The notes under the pieces are model-generated. The model searched no databases and was not told where the DNA came from. It saw only the letters and a program-made list of their open reading frames with translations. A stretch of 64,000 nucleotides of DNA from an uncultured Aquimarina sp. (GTDB lineage: Bacteria > Bacteroidota > Bacteroidia > Flavobacteriales > Flavobacteriaceae): the NCBI GenBank assembly GCA_947498815.1, contig CANMLU010000020.1, positions 22,909-86,908 on the forward strand, written 5' to 3'. The position numbers were made by a program, and so were the translations under genes. Position 1 is the first letter of the stretch. Every line of letters starts with the position of its first letter. Shown one piece after another: positions 17,506-24,843 of this stretch.

Positions 17506-17675
17506 TTCATTTTAAAACACTCACTAAAAGTGGGTGTTTTTTTATGCGGTAAAATGAATTTAGCCTACTAAAAATTTATCTTACGAAATAAAAAAGACGA
17601 GCGAAGAGAGTTCTCAAATGAGTGAAGGCCTAACACAAGATATAGAGATCAAGAATTAATCCTGTCTTCCACCCA
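17488..17675 (+). repeat. Duplicated tRNA-His 3' end with an attached terminator in each copy
   Basis: An 18-bp tRNA 3' segment at 17488-17505 recurs at 17658-17675 with a single difference (CCCGTCTTCC versus CCTGTCTTCC). Each copy is followed by its own hairpin: 17514-17543 after the first, and GAAAGCTTCTC/GGAGAGCTTTTTT after the second. The ~150 bp between them shows no gene. The layout fits a relic of integration or tRNA duplication at this site. The whole 17506-17807 stretch holds only these elements. Confidence 0.6.
17514..17543 (+). terminator. Terminator of tRNA-His
   Basis: Stem AAAACACTCACT/AGTGGGTGTTTT with an AAA loop region and a T-run, 9 bp after the tRNA. Confidence 0.65.
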
Positions 17676-17753
17676 AAATGAAAGCTTCTCAGAAATGGAG
17701 AGCTTTTTTGTATCATAAATGAACCAAATGAAAACCATCTCATAATATGAAAT

Positions 17754-17782
17754 AAAAAAGCCCTTCAAAGAAGAGCTTTTTT
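17754..17782. terminator. Terminator between the tRNA-His region and the M28 gene
   Basis: AAAAAAGCCCTTC-AAAG-AAGAGCTTTTTT with one mismatch; A-runs and T-runs on both strands make it useful in both directions, including for the M28 peptidase gene ending at 17808. Confidence 0.6.
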
Positions 17783-17807
17783 CTATTTCCATTTAGTCTA
17801 TACTTTT

Positions 17808-18869
17808 TTATTCTCCTCCTTCAACTGCACCATCAACCACAAGTTTTTCTGGTCGATTGGCTACCTCCCAAGCGGTATAAAACACCAATTGAGCGCGCTT
17901 GGTCATCAAATCATATTCAATCTTATCGGCAGTATCCGTAGGTTTATGATAATCCTCATGTACTCCATTAAAATAAAATATAATTGGAATATTGTGTTTT
18001 GCAAAATTATAATGATCACTTCTAAAATAAAATCTATTTGGGTCATTCTTGGCGTTGTATGTATAGTCCAAGTCCAATTTTACATATTTAGAATTAACCT
18101 CTTCACTTAAATTATGTAATTCTGAACTTAATCTATCACTCCCAATTAAATACACATAATTCTTCTTTCCTTCTTCATCATGCTTTTTATCAATTCTTCC
18201 AATCATGTCTATATTAAGGTCAGCAACTGTATTTTCTAGTGGAAAAACAGGGTTTTCGGTATAATATCTAGAACCGTATAATCCTTTTTCCTCTCCGGTA
18301 ACATGTAAAAAGAGTATGGATCTCTTAGGACCATTACCTTCTTTCTTTGCTTTCAAAAAGGCTTCTGCAATTTCCAACAAACTTACTGTACCAGAGCCAT
18401 CATCATCGGCTCCATTGTATATATTTCCCTCTTCATCAATTCCGACATGATCATAATGAGCAGAAAGAACCACTATTTCTTCAGGTTTTTCCGTTCCTTC
18501 AATAAATGCCAATACGTTTTCTGAAGATTTAATGCCGCCCCTAAAATAACTTTCTGGAATTTTCTGAAAATAATTATCTTCTCCTAGTGGTGATGGAATC
18601 CCCATTGATTTATACTGTGCTTTCAAGTATTCTGCTGCTTTCTTCTGACCTGGCTCCCCAGTATCACGCCCTTCAAAATCATCTGCCGAAAAAACGTACA
18701 AGTAATCTTTAAGTTCCTTTGCCGTAATACTTTCAGCATACGTACTAACTTCCTGTTTTGTACCTGCATCTGTAGTCGTAGTTGAAGTCTTTTCATCGGT
18801 AGATGAATTTTGTACACTTCCGCAACAGGATACAATAAAGAAACTAATAAATATTAGAATATTTTTCAT
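17808..18869 (-). CDS. M28-family zinc peptidase, predicted lipoprotein
   Basis: Secreted metallopeptidase (aminopeptidase/glutamyl cyclase superfamily), probably trimming peptides at the cell envelope. The N-terminus MKNILIFISFFIVSC ends in a lipobox-like IVSC, so lipid anchoring is likely. All M28 zinc and catalytic positions are visible: H in SAHYDHVG, the bridging D in NGADDDGSG, the catalytic EE in VTGEEKGLYGS, D in LNIDMIGRID and H in HEDYHKPTDT. 353 residues. It converges with the tRNA-His region and has its own terminator. Specificity cannot be read. Confidence 0.9.
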   Translation of the reverse strand: MKNILIFISFFIVSCCGSVQNSSTDEKTSTTTTDAGTKQEVSTYAESITAKELKDYLYVFSADDFEGRDTGEPGQKKAAEYLKAQYKSMGIPSPLGEDNYFQKIPESYFRGGIKSSENVLAFIEGTEKPEEIVVLSAHYDHVGIDEEGNIYNGADDDGSGTVSLLEIAEAFLKAKKEGNGPKRSILFLHVTGEEKGLYGSRYYTENPVFPLENTVADLNIDMIGRIDKKHDEEGKKNYVYLIGSDRLSSELHNLSEEVNSKYVKLDLDYTYNAKNDPNRFYFRSDHYNFAKHNIPIIFYFNGVHEDYHKPTDTADKIEYDLMTKRAQLVFYTAWEVANRPEKLVVDGAVEGGE

Positions 18870-18995
18870 ACAATTATTTAATTATAAAGGCACAAGATAC
18901 TCAATTCCTGTTATATGGTAAAGTAGAATATTGATGATAAAGAAATAACCTTAAAATTATTTTAAAAATATTCTTTTTAGAATTAAAAAAGGTTT

Positions 18996-19003
18996 TATAT
19001 TTG
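18996..19003 (+). promoter_or_regulatory. -7 promoter box of tRNA-Ser
   Basis: TATATTTG, 38 bp before the tRNA; same TTTGCACCCG flank as the tRNA-His promoter. Confidence 0.65.
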
Positions 19004-19041
19004 CACCCGCATTCAAGGAATACTTGATGAGACTAAACACT

Positions 19042-19126
19042 GGAGAAATGGCAGAGTGGTCGAATGCACTGGTCTTGAAAACCAGCGAGGGTCACACCTC
19101 CGGGGGTTCGAATCCCTCTTTCTCCG
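19042..19126 (+). tRNA. tRNA-Ser (TGA)
   Basis: Class II cloverleaf: acceptor GGAGAAA/TTTCTCC, anticodon stem CTGGT/ACCAG with anticodon TGA at 19076-19078, long variable arm (GAGGGTCACACCTC) and T arm GGGGG-TTCGAAT-CCCTC with discriminator G. CCA is not encoded. A tyrosine recombinase gene follows 240 bp downstream, consistent with tRNA genes being favoured integration sites. Confidence 0.95.
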
Positions 19127-19149
19127 CTTAGGAATTCTCAAATTCCACC

Positions 19150-19184
19150 AAAAGCCCATAAACTTTATGTTTTTGGGCTTTTTT
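19150..19184 (+). terminator. Terminator of tRNA-Ser
   Basis: AAAAGCCCA/TGGGCTTTT stem extended by TAAAC/GTTTT, ending in a T-run. Confidence 0.75.
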
Positions 19185-19236
19185 AATATTCCCTATTCTA
19201 ATTTAATATCATTTAAATTTAAATAAAAAGTGAGTG

Positions 19237-19276
19237 ATTCGGTGCTTGAAATAATGTGTCATTTCAAGCACCGAAT
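19237..19276. repeat. Perfect 16-bp inverted repeat upstream of the integrase
   Basis: ATTCGGTGCTTGAAAT (19237-19252), an 8-nt spacer and its exact reverse complement (19261-19276). There is no T-run, so it is not a typical terminator. It lies between tRNA-Ser and the integrase, where a recombination core, excisionase site or operator would be expected. Confidence 0.7.
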
Positions 19277-19364
19277 TAGCTTTAAACATCTATATTTAAA
19301 GGAATTAAATATAAATCTGTATAATTATTTTTTGGAAATTTAAAGATAATAAAAACAAGCACCT

Positions 19365-20609
19365 ATGCATTTTACGTTTTCAATATTGTTTTATCCAAAG
19401 GGAAGCAATGCTGATAAAGATGGTATGGTTCCTATTTACGCTAGAATTACGATAAATGGAAAACGCAGCGAATTCAGTATAAAACGCAAGGTGCTTATAT
19501 CAAAATGGAATTCTAAAGCAGGAAAAGTTAAAGGCACCACAACTGATGTTAGGGAGTTGAATAAGTACATGAATTCTATAAGATATAAGATTCAAAAAAT
19601 TTATGACAGACTCTATAGCGAAGAAACACTGATTACCGCAGATGGACTAAAAAATAGATATTTAGGAAAAAACATCAAACAAAAAATGCTGCTGGAGATT
19701 TTTCAAAATCACAATACAAAAGTTGAAAAATTGGTAGGTAAAGACTTCGCCCCCGGCACTCTAGAGCGATATAAGACCGCAAAAAAGCATGTTGAAGATT
19801 TTATCAAATTAGAATATAAAGTTGAAGACATTCCTATTAAAGATATAAACCACAAATTTATCAGCGGATTTGAATATTACCTAAAAACGGAAAGGAACTG
19901 TGGACATAATACAACGATAAAGTATATTACGAATTTCAAAAAGATAGTTCGAATTGCGTTTGCAAATGATTGGATAAATAAAGATCCCTTTTTTAATTGG
20001 AAAGCAAAACTAAAAGTTGTTGAGCGTGAATTTCTTTCTGAAGAAGAGATCCAAAAAATGATAGAAAAGAAATTACACACCAATAGATTAGACCAGGTAA
20101 AGGATATTTTTCTCTTCTGTTGTTTTACAGGATTGGCCTATGTAGATGTAAAAAAACTAAGATCCAATGATTTGGTAATGGGAATAGATGGTGATACATG
20201 GATAAAAATTAATCGTACCAAAACCAATAGTCGGAGTAATATACCTATACTTCCAACTGCCAAAATGATCATAAAAAAATACAAAGATCATCCGGAAGTA
20301 ATACAAGGAGAAAAATTATTACCAGTGTTGAGCAATCAAAAAATGAATGCATATCTAAAAGAAATTGCTGACCTCTGCGGTATTGATAAAAATCTTACTT
20401 TTCATCTTGCGAGACATACTTTTGCAACCACCATAACACTTTCCAATGGTGTTCCTATTGAATCAGTTAGTAAAATGCTTGGGCATACTTCATTGAGAAC
20501 CACACAGCACTATGCAAAAATCTTAGATCAAAAAATAAGTGAGGATATGCAAGTTTTAAGGTCCAAAATGAGTCTCTTTTCAAATCAAAAACAAGAAAAA
20601 CCAACTTAG
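19365..20609 (+). CDS. Tyrosine recombinase (Bacteroidetes element integrase)
   Basis: Site-specific recombinase of 414 residues that cuts and rejoins DNA through a tyrosine. N-terminal arm-type domain (about 1-95), SAM-like core-binding domain (about 105-200) and catalytic domain (about 215-400). H347-x-x-R350 (HLARH), the GH of LGHTSLRTT and the nucleophile Y383 in TTQHYAKIL are present. The first catalytic arginine is replaced: FTGLAYVDVKKL has Ala where most family members have Arg, as I recall for IntDOT-like enzymes of this phylum. Its position beside tRNA-Ser suggests an integrated element extending to the right. No tRNA-Ser 3' repeat was seen elsewhere in the window. Confidence 0.9.
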   Translation: MHFTFSILFYPKGSNADKDGMVPIYARITINGKRSEFSIKRKVLISKWNSKAGKVKGTTTDVRELNKYMNSIRYKIQKIYDRLYSEETLITADGLKNRYLGKNIKQKMLLEIFQNHNTKVEKLVGKDFAPGTLERYKTAKKHVEDFIKLEYKVEDIPIKDINHKFISGFEYYLKTERNCGHNTTIKYITNFKKIVRIAFANDWINKDPFFNWKAKLKVVEREFLSEEEIQKMIEKKLHTNRLDQVKDIFLFCCFTGLAYVDVKKLRSNDLVMGIDGDTWIKINRTKTNSRSNIPILPTAKMIIKKYKDHPEVIQGEKLLPVLSNQKMNAYLKEIADLCGIDKNLTFHLARHTFATTITLSNGVPIESVSKMLGHTSLRTTQHYAKILDQKISEDMQVLRSKMSLFSNQKQEKPT

Positions 20610-21022
20610 TCCTTCTTTCTAACCTTTTTCATATAATAAGAAAGTTTAATCCTCTCTTTCTTAAAAAAGGCTTGAGCAAAGGCATCTGTTGTGCGAAAAC
20701 CAACTTCGTTTGCCATAGCTTTTAAGGTATAATTCCTAAATTGCTTATCAACATTTAGTCTTTTTAACACATAATTGATTCTTAGTTCATTTATGTAGTC
20801 TGTAAATGTCTTTTTCTTATAGGTATTCACAATTTTAGAAAGATATTTAGAATTGGTGTTGAATTTTTTGGCTAAAATGATCGTAGTTATCTTTTGCTTT
20901 GAAAAACTCTTCTTTATCCTCGAATTTTTGGCATTATTAAAATTGGTATACTTGACTACAAAGAATATTAAAAAGAAATGGACTTCACGATTACATAATT
21001 GGAGCTTGACAGTCCAACAACT
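20606..21022 (-). pseudogene. Truncated AraC-type membrane regulator
   Basis: The leftward frame ending at 20606 encodes an AraC-type helix-turn-helix: LAKKFNTNSKYLSKIVN, then TFTDYINELRINYVLKRL, and the second HTH LKAMANEVGFRTTDAFAQAFFK. The frame stays open to 21022, where a TAA interrupts it, and it contains a hydrophobic segment (HFFLIFFVV) before the DNA-binding part, as in TPR-membrane-HTH regulators of this phylum. No ATG precedes the HTH, and the sensor half is missing. It overlaps the integrase stop by 4 bp. It is most likely a remnant; a short product from the GTG at 20830 would hold only part of the HTH domain. Confidence 0.65.
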
Positions 21023-21201
21023 TTATATTAAATTCAGGGAGAGGATACCTCTGATATTAAACACCAATTCTTCTGGAGCCAGCCCAAGAGGAATTGAAAC
21101 AATAGACAGAGTTTAATTTACAGATCCATCTCATTCTGAATAAAGCATGCTTTCTTAAATCGGTGTGGATTATTTTCATAAATACTGCAGTATATAAGTC
21201 C

Positions 21202-22086
21202 TTACAAATCCATAAATTGAGAAAAGGTTTTATTGTTTAGAATCTCTTCATAAACTTGTTCAGCATTCATATTGGTTTTAAAAGGGTCTTGTTGATATAT
21301 CTTCGAATATATTTTGTCTGTACTAATCGCTGTTTCATCTAATTTATTTTCAATATGTTCAAAGATTTTGTTTTTGTAACTAGATAACCATTTCGGATTT
21401 TCTTGATTAACGATACCAAGCTCGATAAATTTTTTAGTTTTATTTCTACATCTACAAGGATTACTTTTATTTACCAAACCACATTTTTTGTGCATCCATT
21501 GATGTAAATCTTTGCGCGTTCTAGAAAGTTTTTTCCTGAAATTAACTGGAGTAATACCAAAAATCTCAGAAGCAAGGTTATGATCTATTTGAAAAATCTC
21601 TCCAACTATATACAACAGCCTTTGGTTCCTGTCCAAGCACATTAGCATGCCAGCTGTACAAGCAATCCTAGCCTCTTGAATAGATAGCCCCATAATATCA
21701 TCTCTGTTCTCTTCTTCTGAAATGAGGTTATCAGAAACAGAGTCTATAAACCCAAAAAAATTAGTAAATGTTAGCTCCTTTTTTTCAGAAGCGCTTTTCT
21801 TTAAATTTAAAACGTGATTAAATGTAATTCTATAGAGCCATGTTCTAAATCGTGATTTTGAACTGTCATATTTTGACAAATTTGTAATCAGTTTAATCAA
21901 TATTTCTTGCGTTGCATCTTCTGCATATGGAACATCGTTCAACATTTTTAATGAAATATTGAAAATAAAATCTTGATGTCTTTTTAAAAGCTCATTCAGA
22001 CTTTTTTTTTCTCCTTTTTTTGAGGCAATTATTAGTTTTTCATCAATTTCATCATTATAGCCTACTAGTTTTAAAGGGGTTTTCAT
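21202..22086 (-). CDS. ECF-like sigma-70 factor with cysteine-containing C-terminal extension
   Basis: Alternative sigma factor directing RNA polymerase to a specific promoter set. Region 2 is clear (residues ~36-95: DATQEILIKLITNLSKYD, FRTWLYRITFN), and region 4 lies near 145-195 with a helix-turn-helix (DHNLASEIFGITPVNFRKKLSRTR). Beyond it is a ~100-residue extension containing C202, C211 and C213 (KKCGLVNKSNPCRCRNK), a possible metal or redox site. No anti-sigma gene is adjacent. At 294 residues it is longer than a classic ECF factor. It lies at the left end of the accessory region; its targets are unknown. Confidence 0.82.
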   Translation of the reverse strand: MKTPLKLVGYNDEIDEKLIIASKKGEKKSLNELLKRHQDFIFNISLKMLNDVPYAEDATQEILIKLITNLSKYDSSKSRFRTWLYRITFNHVLNLKKSASEKKELTFTNFFGFIDSVSDNLISEEENRDDIMGLSIQEARIACTAGMLMCLDRNQRLLYIVGEIFQIDHNLASEIFGITPVNFRKKLSRTRKDLHQWMHKKCGLVNKSNPCRCRNKTKKFIELGIVNQENPKWLSSYKNKIFEHIENKLDETAISTDKIYSKIYQQDPFKTNMNAEQVYEEILNNKTFSQFMDL

Positions 22087-22271
22087 AAATAAGTGTTTAA
22101 TCAGAAACCAAATGAATAAACCGCAAAAAGGAGTAAGATTTCTACTCGCTTAGCAACTTTTCTTCAGGGTAATGAAATGTTATCGAGTTCTTCTAATCCA
22201 AATTGCGATATATTCATCATTTCGGTTTCTATTTCTGAAATACATTTTATCTTCTAAAACAATTATGATAT

Positions 22272-22748
22272 TTATTGTTTCAATCTAATATAAGTAGTAC
22301 CATAACCATCATCCCAATCACCTTGTGCTTCGCCATTTTTTTGAAATACTAGATTTTGTTTTCCGTAAAATCTATTATCATTGGTTCTATAAAAACCTTC
22401 AAAACGATTTTTGTTGGCATCGTATTTGCCTTTTAAGATTCCAGAATGATCACCATCTTCTTTCCAAATCGATTCATAATGAATTATCATAGTCATGTCC
22501 TTAAACAACTTCGCATCCAAAACCTTACCTTTACTTGTTGGCGTACAAGAAAAAGAATAATTTGTTGGATTTTCTAGAAATGGATCAACGTTAGATTTTT
22601 TAATTACTACTTCACTCATAGTTCCAGTTTTTTGTTGATTAACCCCTAAAGGCAAAGGCTTAATATTATAGCCGACAGCCAATACAACAAATGCAATAGC
22701 CAATAGCAGGCTTGCTTTGATTAACTTGATTGTTTGTTTTTTATTCAT
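22272..22748 (-). CDS. Hypothetical protein with N-terminal membrane segment
   Basis: 158 residues. A single hydrophobic helix (about residues 11-30: LIKASLLLAIAFVVLAVGY) follows a lysine-rich start, so the product is probably anchored in the inner membrane or exported. The remaining ~125 residues look beta-rich, with repeated polar turns (GKYDANKNRFEGFYRTNDNRFYGKQ). No family was recognised. It lies between the sigma factor gene (185 bp downstream) and the Imm11-like genes, all leftward. The sequence gives no indication of function. Confidence 0.6.
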   Translation of the reverse strand: MNKKQTIKLIKASLLLAIAFVVLAVGYNIKPLPLGVNQQKTGTMSEVVIKKSNVDPFLENPTNYSFSCTPTSKGKVLDAKLFKDMTMIIHYESIWKEDGDHSGILKGKYDANKNRFEGFYRTNDNRFYGKQNLVFQKNGEAQGDWDDGYGTTYIRLKQ

Positions 22749-23141
22749 GTTACTCTCCTGTTTATTAATTGTACAACAAAACCTCTTTGGTGTGACAGTT
22801 TCAGGTTTATTTTTTTTAGATCTATTATTTCTGGTATTGTAATGTGTTGCTTTTGATTTGAAAATAGATAAAGATGCTATAAACTTCTATGTTAAAAACC
22901 ATGTTGGTATGAATAATCTCCCAAGTAGTGGTTTGGTTTAATAATTCAAGATCAACAATGAGCAAAGAATATAATCTACTTTCTTTTTCAGATTCAACTC
23001 TTTGACTCAAACTATTGACTTTTTTAATGTTTGCAAAAAAATGGGATAACCAATTCGTAATCCGCTACAAAACCTCGTACTAGACAAGTCTGTCTGTTTT
23101 TTCGGTATCGAATTATTTCACATATTAATCTAAAAATAAAA
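22749..23141. other. Intergenic stretch, no supported gene
   Basis: AT-rich. A leftward 61-codon frame (22825-23010) has no recognisable features and is probably chance. I see no repeat, hairpin with T-run or copy of the CTGAAAACAG promoter motif. Confidence 0.5.
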
Positions 23142-23828
23142 CTACCCTTTTTTCTCTTCACGAAGGTTTACGAAAACCTTTTTACTATCTGAAGGTGCAT
23201 ATGCATCAAAAAAACTAAAGCCATCCCAGCCTTCAGCCCTATTTACCTCAAGACCTGTCACTTTTGCCGCCTTCATTTTTTGCAGCAAATCATCAACCAT
23301 AAAGTAGATATGTTCATCTGTGGTTCCTAAAAAAAGTTTTGCTCCTAGATCGACATTCGATACATCAAGTCGTAAATCATTAATAACATCTACTCTTTCA
23401 TTTTGGGGGCTTAATAAAAATGTTGAGAATTCAGATTTTTCTATATCAACAATAGGTTGCCTATTAAGTATATTGAGAACACTGTAATCTTCACCAATAA
23501 TAGCACCCTCTTGATTTAAAATTTGTGAAGGAATATATTCTAAGCCTGTTACCTTGGCATTTTCAAATATTTCCTTTATACGATTTGATATAATTGCAAT
23601 ACCATTTCTATTATCTACAAAATCATATAGTTTATTCCACTCCTTAGGATAATCTTTATTAAATTGTAATTTTAAGGGTTCTGTAATACGCGATAGCAAG
23701 GCCTTACCCTTGTTTAAATCTTTTATATCAAGTACCCCTCCAATAACAGAATATTCTTCCTCTATGACTCCAGAGTTAAATCCTCCTCCAGTTGGGCTTA
23801 AAACCCAATAATTTTCTATAGTATTCAT
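23142..23828 (-). CDS. Imm11/DUF1629-like putative immunity protein (AT-rich copy 1)
   Basis: 228-residue cytoplasmic-type protein of the family I recognise as DUF1629/Imm11, listed among immunity proteins of polymorphic toxin systems. Family blocks are LYDFVDN, IIS(N/E)RIKEIFE, VTGLEYIPSQILN, NRQPIVDIEKSEF, the AKLF strand and AEGWDGFSFF. It shares its opening MNxIENY and most blocks with three other genes in this window (24019, 47112, 48373), so it is part of a local paralogue set. It has a C-terminal extension (~25 residues) absent from the others. The cognate toxin is not obvious; the leftward neighbours upstream are large T9SS-linked surface proteins. Immunity function is inferred from family membership. 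Confidence 0.75.
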   Translation of the reverse strand: MNTIENYWVLSPTGGGFNSGVIEEEYSVIGGVLDIKDLNKGKALLSRITEPLKLQFNKDYPKEWNKLYDFVDNRNGIAIISNRIKEIFENAKVTGLEYIPSQILNQEGAIIGEDYSVLNILNRQPIVDIEKSEFSTFLLSPQNERVDVINDLRLDVSNVDLGAKLFLGTTDEHIYFMVDDLLQKMKAAKVTGLEVNRAEGWDGFSFFDAYAPSDSKKVFVNLREEKKG

Positions 23829-24018
23829 TTTTTAGGTTTTTTGAATGGTTAAGTCTTTTTTATTATATTTTAATAGATTCTATCTCAGAACAATTTTTTG
23901 CTACCATAATATCCAAATAAAGTAACAACATGATATGGATTATTTCCCTTATATCAATTTCTACATAAATGCCTGTCAATTTTTCTAGTATATCCTCAAA
24001 ATAAGTTTTAGTATATCT

Positions 24019-24639
24019 TTATAAATCAAAAAAGCTAAAACCTTCCCAACCTTCTGCCTTATTTACTCCCAGCCCTGTAATATTTGCCAACTTCATTTCT
24101 TGTAGTACATCATCTGTAATAAAATAGGTATAATCATCTGCAGTGGATAGAAAAAGCTTTGCCTCTGGGTCAACTTCAGAAATATCAAGGCATAATTTTT
24201 TTATATTCTCTATGCTTCCATCAACATAAGATCTCGAATATTCAGATTTTTCCATATCGATAATAGGTTGTCTATTAAGTACATTAATAACACTGTAATC
24301 CTGCCCGATAATAGTTCCTTCTTGATTTAAAATCTGCGCAGGAATATATTCTATATCTGTTACATGGGTATTCTCGAATATTTTCTTTACCCGATTTGAT
24401 ATAATCATGAGGCTCTCTGTATTATCTACAAAATCATATAGTCTATTCCACTCTGGAGGATCTTCTGTATTGAACTTTAGTTTTAAGGGAACTCTAATGC
24501 TTGACACAACAGTTTCACCTTTGTTTATATCTCTTATATCGAGCACTCCTCCAATGATAGAATATTCTGAATCTATAATTCCAGAACAAAAACCCAATCC
24601 ACAAGGTTTTATAACATTATAATTTTCAATGGCATTCAT
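24019..24639 (-). CDS. Imm11/DUF1629-like putative immunity protein (AT-rich copy 2)
   Basis: 206-residue paralogue of the gene at 23142, roughly 60% identical by eye, with the same blocks (LYDFVDN, IISNRVKKIFE, IEYIPAQILNQEG, NRQPIIDMEKSEY, VDPEAKLFLST, AEGWEGFSFF). It lies 204 bp downstream of the 2164-residue SprB-type gene on the same strand, the place where immunity genes sit in polymorphic toxin loci. Base composition matches the surrounding AT-rich DNA, unlike the GC-richer relatives at 47112 and 48373. No signal peptide. Role inferred from family and position only. Confidence 0.75.
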   Translation of the reverse strand: MNAIENYNVIKPCGLGFCSGIIDSEYSIIGGVLDIRDINKGETVVSSIRVPLKLKFNTEDPPEWNRLYDFVDNTESLMIISNRVKKIFENTHVTDIEYIPAQILNQEGTIIGQDYSVINVLNRQPIIDMEKSEYSRSYVDGSIENIKKLCLDISEVDPEAKLFLSTADDYTYFITDDVLQEMKLANITGLGVNKAEGWEGFSFFDL

Positions 24640-24843
24640 TATGTTTCAGTTTTTTTTAACATCATAGTTTTTTGGTTTTTTATTTATAATAAATTCTTTA
24701 TACACAATTATGTACAACTCAAAAAACTAAATCCATATTTTTTTATCCTAATCTAGCTTCTATATACATAATTAATTCATGTATTCATAAAGCAACTTCA
24801 AAAACAATCCATTTACATTGTTTCTGACATCTAGCTTATTTTT

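Noticed and set aside
20853-21116. Rightward 87-codon frame opposite the AraC remnant
   Set aside because: It is antisense to the better-supported HTH-coding frame and has no family features.
22825-23010. Leftward 61-codon frame between the hypothetical gene and the Imm11 pair
   Set aside because: No recognisable features or homology pattern and no clear translation start.
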